A DNA stretch of 64,000 bases from Gemmataceae bacterium (GTDB lineage: Bacteria > Planctomycetota > Planctomycetia > Gemmatales > Gemmataceae): NCBI GenBank assembly GCA_022842245.1, contig JALHPZ010000012.1, positions 113,943 through 177,942 on the forward strand. The letters are read 5' to 3'. The position numbers and the translations under genes are program-made. Within the stretch, counting starts at the first letter, position 1. Each line of letters opens with the position of its first letter. Under the pieces are notes generated by a model. The model had not been told where the DNA came from. It saw only the letters and a program-made list of their open reading frames with translations, and ran no database searches. Of this stretch, positions 34,092-43,263 are shown one piece after another.

Positions 34092-36764
34092 ATGCCGATG
34101 AAGGTTCACCAACTGACGGTCGACGACGCGCTGCGCAGCTTTCAGAGCACCTTCGAGGGATTGACGGCTCACGACGCGACCCGACGCCAGGCCGAGTTCG
34201 GACCGAATCGCGTGGAGCCGGCCGCGGAAACTCCGCTGCTGGTGCGGTTCCTCCTCACGTTGACCCACTTCTTCGCCGTAATCCTGTGGGTTGCGGCCGG
34301 ACTGGCGTTTCTGGCCGCCGCACTCGATCCCGCCGGCGGCATGGCACCCCTCGGATTCGCCATCGTCGGAGTCATCATCCTCAACGGCGCGTTTTCCTTC
34401 TGGCAGGAGTATCGGGCCGAACGGGCGATCGCCGCCCTCCGACAATTTCTCCCGCGGCAATCCAAGGTAATGCGGGATGGCGACATCCACCTCCTCCTCG
34501 CCGATCAGATCGTGCCGGGGGATGTTGTCGTCCTCGAATCGGGCGACGAAGTCCCGGCCGATTGCCGGGTAATCCAGGCGTTCGGGTTGCAAGTGAACAC
34601 CTCCACGGTGACCGGCGAGTCGGTCCCGGAGGCCAGAAGCGAACGGCCGGACCATCGGGACGACATCCTCGGCGCCGGCAACATCCTGCTGGCGGGGACC
34701 AGCGTCGTGGCCGGCCGCGCACGCGCGTTGGTCTTCGCGACGGGAATGCGAACCGAACTCGGCCGGATCGCGCGCCTCTCGCAGGCGACCCGGGACCGCC
34801 CCTCGCCCTTGAAACGGGAGATCACCCGGCTGAGCCGCATCGTGGCCGTGTTCTCGATCGTGCTCGGAATCGTCTTTTTCCTTCTCGGGCAGGCGATGGG
34901 TTTGCCGTTCTGGGTGAACTTCCTGTTCGCGATCGGCGTGATCGTGGCCAACGTCCCCGAAGGTCTGCTGCCGACCGTCTCGTTGGCGCTGGCGATCGGC
35001 TCGCAGCGGATGGCGCGACGCAATGCCTTGGTCTGCCACCTCCCCGCGGTCGAGACCCTGGGGGCGGCCAGCGTGATTTGCACGGACAAGACCGGTACGC
35101 TGACCGAAAACCGGATGACGGTCCGACGGCTTTATCTCAACGGCACGCTCATCGACACCCCGGACGGAATTGCGGGCCCGGAACTCGGGGTCGGACACCG
35201 GTCGTTCTTCGAAGTCGCCCGGACCTGTCACACGCTGGAAGCCGATCACGAGAAGACGGGTGAATGGGTCGGCGATCCCATGGAGATCGCACTGGTCCGC
35301 GCCGCCCGGACCGCCCTGCCGGACGCACCGAACTGGCCCGTGGTCGATATGGTTCCGTTCGACTTCGACCGCAAGCGGTTGTCAACCGTTCACCAGTTGC
35401 CCGACCGCTTGCAACTGCACTGCAAGGGGGCGGTCGAAACGGTCCTCCCGATCTGTACGCGCGTGCAAACGGCAACCGGAATCGAGCCGCTCGACGATGC
35501 ATGGCGCGAGCGCATTCGCCGGACGGAACAGGACCTGGCTACTGCCGGGTTGCGCGTGCTGGCGTTCGCCGTGCGATCGGTTCCCGTGGGATACGAACGG
35601 GACCAACTGGAAAGCGGGCTGACCCTGCTCGGGCTGGCGGGGTTGGAGGATCCGCCGCGACCGGAGGTGCCGGCGGCGGTCCGAACCTGCCGACAGGCCG
35701 GTATCCGCGTGGTCATGGTGACCGGCGACCATCCGGGAACGGCGGTCGCGATTGCCCGGAGTGTCGGGCTGGTCGATGGCGATCCGGTGGTGATCACGGG
35801 TGAACAGCTCGGTCGAATGTCGGATGTCCAGCTGCAGTTCGCCCTGAACGCTCCGGAGGTGGTCTTCGCTCGAATCGGTGCCGATCAGAAAATGCGGGTG
35901 GTCGTGGCGTTCCAGGCCAAGGGGCATGTCGTGGCGGTCACGGGGGACGGCGTGAACGACGCTCCCGCGCTGCGGGCGGCCGACATCGGCGTCGCGATGG
36001 GCCTGTCCGGCACCGATGTCGCCCGGGCCGCGGCCGACATGGTCCTGCTCGACGACAATTTCGCCAGCATCGTCGCCGCCATCGAGGAAGGGCGAGCCGT
36101 CTACGCGAACGTCCGCAAGTTTCTGACCTACATTCTCAGCTCGAACGTACCGGAGCTGGTCCCTTATCTTGCGTTCGTGCTCTTCAAGGTGCCCCTCGCC
36201 CTTACCGTCATCCAGATTCTGGCTGTGGATCTGGGCACCGACATGCTGCCGGCTCTGGCCCTGGGAGCGGAAAAACCGGAACCCGAAACCATGACGACGC
36301 CGCCCCGGCCGCCGACCGAACGACTGCTGACGGGGCGGGTCTTGCTACGATCCTACCTCTTTCTCGGAGTCCTGGAGGCGACGGCCGCCATGGCCGCGTT
36401 CTTCTTCGTGTTGGTCGCGGCCGGATGGACCTACGGTCAGACACTCCCGCCCGACGACCCGCTCTACAAACAGGCGACCGCCGCCTGTCTCACGGCGATC
36501 GTGATCATGCAGGTGGCCAACCTGTTGATCTGCCGGAGCGATCGGTTGTCGGTGTTCCGGTTCAGCCTGCTGCAGAACCGACTGATCCCCATCGGAATCG
36601 CGATCGAATTGCTGGCCGTGATCCTGATCGTCTACACCACCGGGGGCCATCTGTTGTTCGGGACCGGACCGGTTCCCTTCACGCTGTGGCTGTTCGTCAT
36701 CCCGTTCGCGCTGGGCATGGTGTTGTTGGAGGAAATTCGCAAGTGGATCGTTCGGCGGAGGTGA
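34092..36764 (+). CDS. P-type cation ATPase resembling the Na,K-ATPase (P2C) group
   Basis: An 890-residue P2-type ATPase. The actuator motif TGES is at about 174, the phosphorylated Asp332 is in ICTDKTGTLTENRMTV, and the hinge motif TGDGVNDAP is near 616. The M4 ion motif reads VPEGLLPTV (Pro289) and M6 reads VDLGTDMLPALALGAE. Both are closer to the animal Na,K- and H,K-ATPase alpha subunits (PEGLLxTV, DLGTDM) than to SERCA-type pumps. About ten membrane segments are visible. The N-terminal region is a cation-ATPase N domain (GLTAHDATRRQAEFGPN). No beta-subunit gene is adjacent. It probably exports Na+ or exchanges it for K+ or H+; the ion is inferred. GAGGAG precedes the ATG at 34092. Confidence 0.9.
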   Translation: MPMKVHQLTVDDALRSFQSTFEGLTAHDATRRQAEFGPNRVEPAAETPLLVRFLLTLTHFFAVILWVAAGLAFLAAALDPAGGMAPLGFAIVGVIILNGAFSFWQEYRAERAIAALRQFLPRQSKVMRDGDIHLLLADQIVPGDVVVLESGDEVPADCRVIQAFGLQVNTSTVTGESVPEARSERPDHRDDILGAGNILLAGTSVVAGRARALVFATGMRTELGRIARLSQATRDRPSPLKREITRLSRIVAVFSIVLGIVFFLLGQAMGLPFWVNFLFAIGVIVANVPEGLLPTVSLALAIGSQRMARRNALVCHLPAVETLGAASVICTDKTGTLTENRMTVRRLYLNGTLIDTPDGIAGPELGVGHRSFFEVARTCHTLEADHEKTGEWVGDPMEIALVRAARTALPDAPNWPVVDMVPFDFDRKRLSTVHQLPDRLQLHCKGAVETVLPICTRVQTATGIEPLDDAWRERIRRTEQDLATAGLRVLAFAVRSVPVGYERDQLESGLTLLGLAGLEDPPRPEVPAAVRTCRQAGIRVVMVTGDHPGTAVAIARSVGLVDGDPVVITGEQLGRMSDVQLQFALNAPEVVFARIGADQKMRVVVAFQAKGHVVAVTGDGVNDAPALRAADIGVAMGLSGTDVARAAADMVLLDDNFASIVAAIEEGRAVYANVRKFLTYILSSNVPELVPYLAFVLFKVPLALTVIQILAVDLGTDMLPALALGAEKPEPETMTTPPRPPTERLLTGRVLLRSYLFLGVLEATAAMAAFFFVLVAAGWTYGQTLPPDDPLYKQATAACLTAIVIMQVANLLICRSDRLSVFRFSLLQNRLIPIGIAIELLAVILIVYTTGGHLLFGTGPVPFTLWLFVIPFALGMVLLEEIRKWIVRRR

Positions 36765-36851
36765 GTTGCCTCGCGGAGGACGTCGCACCATTTGTCGGGT
36801 CGGATTTGACGTAAGTCCTTATGGGGCTTGAGTGGACCGGAGTGGGTCCGG

Positions 36852-36900
36852 AAAAAAGAGTGATTCCGCCGGGGGGTGGCGCGGGAGCGGCGGAACCACT
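36852..36900 (-). terminator. terminator of the gcvT-gcvH unit
   Basis: AGTGATTCCGCC (36859-36870) pairs with GGCGGAACCACT (36889-36900) with one mismatch. Read on the minus strand the hairpin is followed by CTCTTTTTTC, a good U-tract. The remaining bases between the ATPase stop and gcvH show no gene. Confidence 0.7.
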
Positions 36901-36987
36901 CGGGTGAGTGCGAGAAGCCGACGGCGAACCAGGGCACGCGGACAGGACGCCGAGCGCAAGTCGTGAAAACTATGCGACTTCGATCCG

Positions 36988-37392
36988 TCAGTGCCCTGCG
37001 ATCTGCTTCTCGTACTGCTCGTGCGTGAGCAAATGGTCGAGGGTCGCGCCGGGGGCGAGCTGGACCTGGAACATCCAGCCCGCGCCGTACGGGTCGTCGT
37101 TGACGAGCGCGAGGTTGCCGCGGCGCTTCGTCGCGGGGTCGTCCACCAGCGAGGTGTTGACGGCGACGACGACGCCGGCGACCGGCGAGTTGATGCCGGA
37201 CGTCGACTTCACCGACTCGATCACGCCGACCTCCTGGCCGACCTTCACGTCCTTCCCCACCTTCGGCAGGTCGAGGAACGTCGGCTCGGTGAGCTGTTCG
37301 ACGGCGAACTTGGTGATGCCGACGGTCACGAGGTCGGCGTCAAGTTTCGCCCATTCGTGGCTGGCAGCGTAGCGCAGGGCGGTCAAGTCCAT
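36988..37392 (-). CDS. gcvH: glycine cleavage system H protein
   Basis: A 134-residue lipoyl carrier protein that shuttles the aminomethyl intermediate between P, T and L proteins. The lipoylated Lys is in the motif GVIESVKSTSGINSPVAG. Other family elements are HEWAKLDADLVTVGIT and NDDPYGAGWMF. The start at 37392 follows GAGG. It is eight bases downstream of gcvT, so they are one unit. gcvP is not in the window. Confidence 0.97.
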   Translation of the reverse strand: MDLTALRYAASHEWAKLDADLVTVGITKFAVEQLTEPTFLDLPKVGKDVKVGQEVGVIESVKSTSGINSPVAGVVVAVNTSLVDDPATKRRGNLALVNDDPYGAGWMFQVQLAPGATLDHLLTHEQYEKQIAGH

Positions 37393-37400
37393 GATGGTCC

Positions 37401-38480
37401 TCACTTGGCGCGTTGGTAGAAGGGGAGCGGCACGACGGTGGCGGGGACGGCCGTGCCGCGGATGTCGACGAGGAGTTTCGTGCCGGTCGCGGCGTGGCCG
37501 GGTCCGACCATGCCCATCGCGATCGACTTTTGCAGCCAGGGGGCGTAGCTGCCGCTGGTAACGACGCCGACGGGGGTGGATTCGTCGGCGAGGAGCGTGC
37601 AGCCTTCGCGGGCGGCGCGTGTGCCGTCGAGTTCGAGGCCGACGCGCTTCGGCCGGTGCGCCGCGGCCTCGTTCGCGCTCGCGAGGGCGTCGCGGCCGAT
37701 GAACGGTTTGTTCAACTTCACCGCCCAGCCCAGCCCCGCCTGCAGCGGGTCGATCTGTTCCGTCAGTTCGTGGCCGTAGAGCGGCATTGCCGCTTCGAGG
37801 CGGAGCGTGTCGCGCGACCCGAGGCCGCACGGCGCGACGCCCTTGGCGAGCAGGTCGTCCCAGAGCGTCGGGCCGAGGGCGTTGCCGAGCATGATCTCGA
37901 AGCCGTCCTCGCCGGTGTACCCGCAGCGGCCGACGACGCAATCCTTACCGCGATAGCGCGTCGGCTGGGCGAAGAAGTACTTGAGATTCGTCACATCGTG
38001 TTCGAACAAGCCCGTCGCGATTTCGGCCGCTTTCGGCCCCTGCACGGCGAGCATCGTCGTCGCGAGCGTCTGGTCCTGGATTTGAACGTCCGGCCCGGCG
38101 TGTTTCGTGAGCCAGTCGAGGATCTTCGTCCGGTTCGAGCCGTTCGCCACCATCGCGTAGCCGTAGGGCCAGCGATAGACGAGGACATCGTCGAGGGTGC
38201 CGCCGTCTTCGTTGCAGACGAGACCGTAGCGGACCTGGAAGTCCTTCATCGTGCCGACGGCGTTCGTGAAGACCTTTTCCAGCAAAGCCTCGGCACCAGT
38301 TCCGGCGAAGGAGAAGCGGGCCATGTGCGAGACGTCGAACATGCCGACGGCGGAGCGCACGGCTTTGTGCTCGTCGATGATGCCGGCGTACTGCACCGGC
38401 ATGTCCCACCCGGCGAAGGGGACCATGCGGGCGTTGCGCGCGCGGTGGGAGTCGTAGAGCGCCGTGCGAAGGTTGGACAT
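37401..38480 (-). CDS. gcvT: glycine cleavage system aminomethyltransferase (T protein)
   Basis: A 359-residue tetrahydrofolate-dependent aminomethyltransferase. Characteristic segments are [41 protein letters not shown] (conserved Asp/Glu region), [20 protein letters not shown] and KPFIGRDAL. It releases ammonia and makes methylene-tetrahydrofolate from the H-protein intermediate. The ATG at 38480 begins the conserved sequence; 49 upstream residues are not family-like and lie in the divergent promoter area with the BAX-inhibitor gene. Confidence 0.97.
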   Translation of the reverse strand: MSNLRTALYDSHRARNARMVPFAGWDMPVQYAGIIDEHKAVRSAVGMFDVSHMARFSFAGTGAEALLEKVFTNAVGTMKDFQVRYGLVCNEDGGTLDDVLVYRWPYGYAMVANGSNRTKILDWLTKHAGPDVQIQDQTLATTMLAVQGPKAAEIATGLFEHDVTNLKYFFAQPTRYRGKDCVVGRCGYTGEDGFEIMLGNALGPTLWDDLLAKGVAPCGLGSRDTLRLEAAMPLYGHELTEQIDPLQAGLGWAVKLNKPFIGRDALASANEAAAHRPKRVGLELDGTRAAREGCTLLADESTPVGVVTSGSYAPWLQKSIAMGMVGPGHAATGTKLLVDIRGTAVPATVVPLPFYQRAK

Positions 38481-38625
38481 GGTAGGGGCATTTTCGGGAA
38501 TCCGGCGAGAACCGCCAGCCGGAAAACCGTGGATGTCGAATCGGGGATGCCGTTGTAAAAGCGCGGGAATTTCGGGGTATAATGACTGCGATCCCCGAAT
38601 CACGGACACTGCCAAGGAATCCGCC

Positions 38626-39405
38626 ATGCGTACCGCGAACCCCGCCCTGAACGAAAAAACCTATTACGAGGAGGCTTACGCATCCGGCCGGACCGGCGAA
38701 CACGCCATGACAATCAACGGCGCTGTCGCCAAGACCGGCTTCCTCACGGCGATCCTGCTGGCCTCCGCCGGCGTCGCCTGGATGGCGTGTTTCCCGAACG
38801 GTGTCGGTAAAGGGATGTCCGTTCGTAGCGATTACGCCATCGGGTTCGTCTTCGGCGGCCTGATCGGCGGCCTGATCGCCGGCCTCGTCATGATGTTCCG
38901 CCCGAAGTCCGCCCCGATCGCCGCACCGTTCTACGCCGTCTGCGAAGGCCTCTTCCTCGGCGCGATCTCCGGACTTATCTCCGGACGATTCCAAGGCATC
39001 GTCTTGCAGGCCGCCCTGCTCACCGTCGGCGTCCTCGCCGTCATGCTGCTCGCCTACGGCTCCGGACTGGTCCGCGCCACCGAGAAGTTCAAGATGGGCG
39101 TCGTCGCCGCCACCGGCGCCGTCTGCATGGTCTATCTCGCCACCTGGATCCTCGGCATGTTCGGCATCGGCGTGCCGTACATCCACGCCGCCGGCCCGAT
39201 CGGCATTGGTTTCTCGCTCGTCGTCATCGTCATCGCCGCGCTCAATCTCGTGCTCGACTTCGACATGATCGAAACCGGTGCCCGCGTCGGTGCCCCGAAG
39301 TACATGGAGTGGTACACCGCGTACGGCCTGCTCGTCACGCTCGTCTGGCTCTACATCGAGTTCGTCCGGCTCCTGATCAAGATCCGGGCGATGATGGACG
39401 AGTGA
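38626..39405 (+). CDS. BAX inhibitor-1 / YccA-like integral membrane protein
   Basis: A 259-residue protein with about seven membrane segments from residue 35 on. After a polar N-terminus (NPALNEKTYYEEAYASGR) come segments such as TGFLTAILLASAGVAWMA and FVFGGLIGGLIAGLVMMF. The family-typical APFYAVCEGLFLGAISG is followed by the conserved ALNLVLDFDMIETGARVG and the end YTAYGLLVTLVWLYIEFVRL. This is the Bax1-I/YccA group, likely to be pH-sensitive calcium leak channels or regulators of membrane proteolysis. A terminator follows. Confidence 0.93.
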   Translation: MRTANPALNEKTYYEEAYASGRTGEHAMTINGAVAKTGFLTAILLASAGVAWMACFPNGVGKGMSVRSDYAIGFVFGGLIGGLIAGLVMMFRPKSAPIAAPFYAVCEGLFLGAISGLISGRFQGIVLQAALLTVGVLAVMLLAYGSGLVRATEKFKMGVVAATGAVCMVYLATWILGMFGIGVPYIHAAGPIGIGFSLVVIVIAALNLVLDFDMIETGARVGAPKYMEWYTAYGLLVTLVWLYIEFVRLLIKIRAMMDE

Positions 39406-39427
39406 CCGAGTTAGCACTGGATTTTCA

Positions 39428-39462
39428 GGACGCCGCGATCTTCGAGTCCGGCGTCCGTTTTT
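39428..39462 (+). terminator. intrinsic terminator after the BAX-inhibitor gene
   Basis: GGACGCCG (39428-39435) pairs with CGGCGTCC (39449-39456), followed by GTTTTTG. It precedes the next gene by 33 bases. Confidence 0.85.
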
Positions 39463-39495
39463 GTTCCCTCACTCCGTTGCCAACGAGTGGTAAGC

Positions 39496-39975
39496 ATGAT
39501 CAAGCAACGGGTCGGCGACCTCCTGCAGATCCGGGTAGGACGCAAGCATTTCTACGTCGTCGTGCTGACGGACATCGTGAGCTTCGGTGGAAACATCGTT
39601 TTCGCATTCCACAACGATGGAAAGAAACGCAAGCCTGAACGATTCCTGCCCGACGATCCAGGATTCAATGTCTGCACCGACCTCCTGCTCCCGAAACGGG
39701 AGGATCGTGTGGAGCGGATTGCGGATATCTCCGATCTCACCGGCTACTGGCGGACAAAACTCGTGAAATCGACACCGACCTTCCAAACGGGAATGAAGGC
39801 TGCGCTCTGGTTCATCAATCCGATGAACCGGCTCGGCGGTGCCGGCACTCGCGTCGAGGCGGCGAAAATGACGCAACAGCAGAAGGAAGCGATGGATGGT
39901 GGCTGCCAGAGTTTCGATCTGGTCGCGGAGATGATTCTGCGCCGGTATACTCCGGACCAGAATGAGCATCTCTGA
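39496..39975 (+). CDS. hypothetical protein, possibly Imm26-like
   Basis: A 159-residue soluble protein without signal peptide or membrane segment. The N-terminus (QRVGDLLQIRVGRKHFYVVV, then NIVFAFHNDG) has the strand pattern seen in Imm26-type immunity proteins, which begin with a GDxxxI segment. No toxin gene is next to it, so this stays a weak suggestion. ATG 39496 is chosen; GTG at 39487 is in frame. It is followed within 45 bases by a DUF1501 gene on the same strand. Confidence 0.55.
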   Translation: MIKQRVGDLLQIRVGRKHFYVVVLTDIVSFGGNIVFAFHNDGKKRKPERFLPDDPGFNVCTDLLLPKREDRVERIADISDLTGYWRTKLVKSTPTFQTGMKAALWFINPMNRLGGAGTRVEAAKMTQQQKEAMDGGCQSFDLVAEMILRRYTPDQNEHL

Positions 39976-40017
39976 TTCCGCCCTGCTACAATTCAATCCA
40001 TCACACCGGAAACAGGC

Positions 40018-41475
40018 ATGCCTCCCCACCCGCTGCTCGACCGCCGCCATTTCCTCGGGCACGCCTCTACCGGCCTGAGTGCCATCGCCCTCGTCTCGTT
40101 GTTCGCCGATCAGAAGCTCCTCGCCGACACGACTCCGCTTCGGCCGACCATCGACCCGAACGCTCCGCTCGCCCCGCGGAAGCCGCACTTCGAACCGAAG
40201 GCGAAGCGTATCCTGACGATCTTCTGTTCGGGCGCCGTCAGCCACCTCGACAGCTTCGATTACAAGCCGGAACTCGTGAATCGCGACGGACAGCCGCTGC
40301 CGGGGAAGGAAAAGCTCGTCACCTTTCAGGGCGAGAACGGCAACCTCACGAAGCCGCTCTGGGCGTTCAAGCCCCGCGGCCAGTCGGGCAAGATGGTCTC
40401 TGATCTCTTCCCGAAGCTGGCGGAACTCGCCGACGAGATGTGCTTCATCCACTCGATGACGGCCAAGAGCAACACACACGGCCCGGCCGAGAACCAAATG
40501 AGCACCGGCTTCACGCTCGACGGTTTCCCGAGCGCCGGCGCGTGGGTGAGCTACGCCCTCGGCAGCGAGTGCCGCGATCTGCCGGCGTTCGTCGCCATCC
40601 CGGACCCGCGCGGCGTGCCGCAGGTCGGGCCGAACAACTGGGGCAGCGCGTTCCTCCCGGCCGTGTTCCAGGGGACGCCGTTCACCGCCGACAAGCCGAT
40701 CCCGAACCTCAACCGGCCGAAGGGAATCAGCGAGAAGGAAGACGCCGCGACGCGGAAGTTCCTCAAGCTATTAAACGAGGAACACCTGAAATCTCGGCCC
40801 GGCGAATCCGATCTCGCGGCCCGCATCGCCAGCCATGAACTCGCCGCGAAGATGCAGATCCGTGCCAGCGAAGCGGCCGATTTGAGCAAGGAATCGAAGG
40901 CGATTCACACTGAATATGGCACGACGGACAAGGACGCGACGAAGGCCGGCTTCGCCCGCAACTGCCTCCTCGCCCGTCGACTACTCGAACGCGACGTGCG
41001 CTTTGTCCAGCTCTTCAACGGTTCGTACGCGATGGGCGAAGGCGTCGGCAACTGGGACGGCCACAAGACGCTGAAGAGCCAGTACGCGATCCACGCGAAC
41101 GTTTTCGACCAGCCCTGCGCTGCGCTGCTGACGGACCTGAAGCGCACGGGGCTGTTGAAGGACACGCTCGTCGTCTGGGTGACGGAGTTCGGCCGGATGC
41201 CGACGTTCCAGAAGGGTGCCAGCGGTCGGGACCACAACCCGAAGGGGTTCACCGTCTGGCTGGCAGGCGCGGGCGTGAAGCGGGCGTACAGCCACGGTGC
41301 GACCGACGAGTTCGGCCACGTGGCCGTGGAGAAGGTCGCGACGATCTACGACCTGCACGCGACGATGCTGCACCTCTTGGGTTTGAACCACGAACGGCTG
41401 AGCTTCTACCACAACGGCATCGAACGCCGGCTGACGGACGTGCACGGACACGTCATTAAGGACGTTTTGGCGTAG
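40018..41475 (+). CDS. DUF1501 family protein, exported
   Basis: A 485-residue DUF1501 protein. The signal region ([20 protein letters not shown]) contains a twin-arginine-like DRRHF. Family elements are [53 protein letters not shown] and [13 protein letters not shown], the last two containing likely metal-binding residues. DUF1501 genes in Planctomycetes are usually next to a DUF1549/DUF1553 cytochrome-domain gene. None is present on either side, so this copy is unpaired. The gene ends three bases from the convergent scpA. Confidence 0.92.
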   Translation: MPPHPLLDRRHFLGHASTGLSAIALVSLFADQKLLADTTPLRPTIDPNAPLAPRKPHFEPKAKRILTIFCSGAVSHLDSFDYKPELVNRDGQPLPGKEKLVTFQGENGNLTKPLWAFKPRGQSGKMVSDLFPKLAELADEMCFIHSMTAKSNTHGPAENQMSTGFTLDGFPSAGAWVSYALGSECRDLPAFVAIPDPRGVPQVGPNNWGSAFLPAVFQGTPFTADKPIPNLNRPKGISEKEDAATRKFLKLLNEEHLKSRPGESDLAARIASHELAAKMQIRASEAADLSKESKAIHTEYGTTDKDATKAGFARNCLLARRLLERDVRFVQLFNGSYAMGEGVGNWDGHKTLKSQYAIHANVFDQPCAALLTDLKRTGLLKDTLVVWVTEFGRMPTFQKGASGRDHNPKGFTVWLAGAGVKRAYSHGATDEFGHVAVEKVATIYDLHATMLHLLGLNHERLSFYHNGIERRLTDVHGHVIKDVLA

Positions 41476-41478
41476 CTT

Positions 41479-42210
41479 TCACGCCGCAGTCGCGGGTTCG
41501 GCGGGGACGTCGGCGAGCAGCCAGATTTCGCCGAACGGTTCCGCCTGGTCGAGCGCGATCTCTCGGCGCTTGATAAGTTCCAATACCGCCAGGAACAGAC
41601 CGATCAACTTCGACCGTGTCCACGGCGGCACGAACACGTCCCGGAAGTTCACACGCCGGTCAGCCTTCACGCGTTCCGCCACGAGGCGTTCATACACCTC
41701 CTGCGGCGTGTCGTCGATCGTGATCGTCTTCGGTTGCAGGCCCTGCGTCTCGCGCATGAGCCGGGCGAAGGCGCTGACGAGGTCCCAAAGTTCGACGGGG
41801 CGCACGGGCTGCACGCCGGGGGCGGCCGGTTCGAGCGGAGCGACGCGGGACAGACGCGTCGCGTGCGCCTCGGCCTTCTCCTCGAGCGCCGCCGCCGCGT
41901 CCTTGAAGCGCCGGTACTCCAGCAATTGCTTGACGAGTTGCCGGCGCGGGTCCGGTCCTTCCTCGCTTTCCTCCTCCGCTTCGCTCGGAATCAGGCCGCG
42001 AACCTTGATTTCCATCAGGGTCGCGGCCATGACGAGGAAGTCGCCAACGAGTTCGATGTCCAGCAGGTCGAGCGTCTTGAGGTGTTCGAGGAACTGACCG
42101 GCGACAAGCGAGATGGGGATATCGTGGATGTCTACCTCGTTGCGGCGCACGAGGTAGAGCAGCAGGTCCAGCGGCCCGTGGAACGATTGCAGGCTGACCT
42201 GGTAATTCAT
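41479..42210 (-). CDS. scpA: segregation and condensation protein A
   Basis: A 243-residue ScpA kleisin, which bridges the SMC head domains together with ScpB in chromosome condensation. The N-terminal family block is VSLQSFHGPLDLLLYLVRRN, followed by DIHDIPISLVAGQFLEHL and LVMAATLMEIKVRGLIP. The C-terminal winged-helix region contains LIGLFLAVLELIKRREIAL. The start at 42210 begins the conserved block. It is 13 bases downstream of a small membrane protein gene. scpB and smc lie outside the window. Confidence 0.95.
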   Translation of the reverse strand: MNYQVSLQSFHGPLDLLLYLVRRNEVDIHDIPISLVAGQFLEHLKTLDLLDIELVGDFLVMAATLMEIKVRGLIPSEAEEESEEGPDPRRQLVKQLLEYRRFKDAAAALEEKAEAHATRLSRVAPLEPAAPGVQPVRPVELWDLVSAFARLMRETQGLQPKTITIDDTPQEVYERLVAERVKADRRVNFRDVFVPPWTRSKLIGLFLAVLELIKRREIALDQAEPFGEIWLLADVPAEPATAA

Positions 42211-42223
42211 CCGATTCGCCGGG

Positions 42224-42685
42224 TTATTCGGGCTTGGGCATGATGTTGAAGTAGCTGATAACGGCCATGGCGACGCCGACGATCGCGAGCACGAGGCCGC
42301 AGTACACAATCGCCCGCATGGTGGCGTACATGTTGTGCAGGTTCTTGAGCGCCTTCATCAAGTGCCAGAGGTCCTCGTTCTTCGTCTCGACGATCTTGCG
42401 GAAGGATGCAGCCGCGCCGGAGGTCCAGAAGCCGAAGGAGAGGCACAGGAGCATGGATGCGCCGAGGCCGATGGCGGGGAAGAAATTTTCCCGGTTCTTG
42501 AGGGTATGCAGCAGTTGAAACGCGAAGAAGATGGCGAACGCCAGACCGAGCAGTTGCATCAGCGAGGCGACGACTCGCATGGAATCGGCGAGTCCGCTGA
42601 TCACGCGGTTGTGTTCTTCGGTAAACTCGTACTGGCCGGACTTGTAGTCCACCGGTGCGGACGGGGTCGATTCGGGAGCGCTCAT
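42224..42685 (-). CDS. hypothetical membrane protein with three transmembrane segments
   Basis: A 153-residue protein with a polar N-terminus ([20 protein letters not shown]) and three hydrophobic segments: about 40-60 ([18 protein letters not shown]), about 68-92 ([17 protein letters not shown]) and about 123-145 ([20 protein letters not shown]). An amphipathic helix ([20 protein letters not shown]) joins the last two. No family is recognised. It is upstream of scpA in a probable operon. The ATG at 42685 lies within a CATG shared with the opposite strand. Confidence 0.72.
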   Translation of the reverse strand: MSAPESTPSAPVDYKSGQYEFTEEHNRVISGLADSMRVVASLMQLLGLAFAIFFAFQLLHTLKNRENFFPAIGLGASMLLCLSFGFWTSGAAASFRKIVETKNEDLWHLMKALKNLHNMYATMRAIVYCGLVLAIVGVAMAVISYFNIMPKPE

Positions 42686-42755
42686 GGCGGCCTCGCGGGA
42701 TGAGGAACCTCGGAATAGCGATTGTACGGCGCGGCCGCCGCGCGCGACGTGGGCG

Positions 42756-43253
42756 ATGCTCTCGGATGCCGAACGGCTCGCGCAGTGCGACGTGGACACC
42801 TACCGCGCCAGCGGCCCTGGCGGGCAGAAACGGAACAAGACCTCGTCGGCCGTGCGCCTGCGGCACCGGCCGACGGGCCTGATCGTCATCGCCGAAGAAA
42901 GCCGTTCGCAGCACGAAAACAAGGCGAAGGCGCTCGGCCGGCTGTACAAGGCCTTATTTCTCGAACTGCGCGATCCGATCGCGCCGACGGTCGAAGCGGT
43001 GCGTTCCCATCTCGACTGGGCCGTTTTCGCCGGGGGAAACGTCCATCTCTCCGCAAAGAATCCGCTGTTCTGGCCCACGGCCGGTCTCGCGCTCGACGTG
43101 CTGGTCGCCGCTCAGGCGCAGGTCAGCACCGCTGCGGAACTGCTCGGCGTCTCCACCGCCAACCTCGTAGAATTCCTGCGCGCCGATCCGAAGCTCTGGC
43201 AGGCCGCGAACCGCCTCCGCGCCGTGTTCGGTCATAAGCTGCTGACCGGCTGA
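42756..43253 (+). CDS. peptide chain release factor-like protein (GGQ domain only)
   Basis: A 165-residue protein consisting of a release-factor catalytic domain. The GGQ peptidyl-tRNA hydrolysis motif is in [18 protein letters not shown], followed by [20 protein letters not shown]. It lacks the codon-recognition domain of RF1/RF2, as in ArfB/YaeJ and MTRFR-type rescue factors. The C-terminal ~85 residues ([15 protein letters not shown] onward) are a helical extension longer than the basic tail of ArfB and not Lys/Arg-rich. It likely acts in ribosome rescue, though tail differences leave the mode open. ATG 42756 is chosen; an in-frame ATG at 42684 overlaps the divergent gene start. Confidence 0.82.
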   Translation: MLSDAERLAQCDVDTYRASGPGGQKRNKTSSAVRLRHRPTGLIVIAEESRSQHENKAKALGRLYKALFLELRDPIAPTVEAVRSHLDWAVFAGGNVHLSAKNPLFWPTAGLALDVLVAAQAQVSTAAELLGVSTANLVEFLRADPKLWQAANRLRAVFGHKLLTG

Positions 43254-43263
43254 CGGAATCGCG

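Noticed and set aside
39496..39975. Toxin-immunity locus
   Set aside because: The Imm26-like resemblance is weak and no toxin-like or secretion-tag gene is adjacent.
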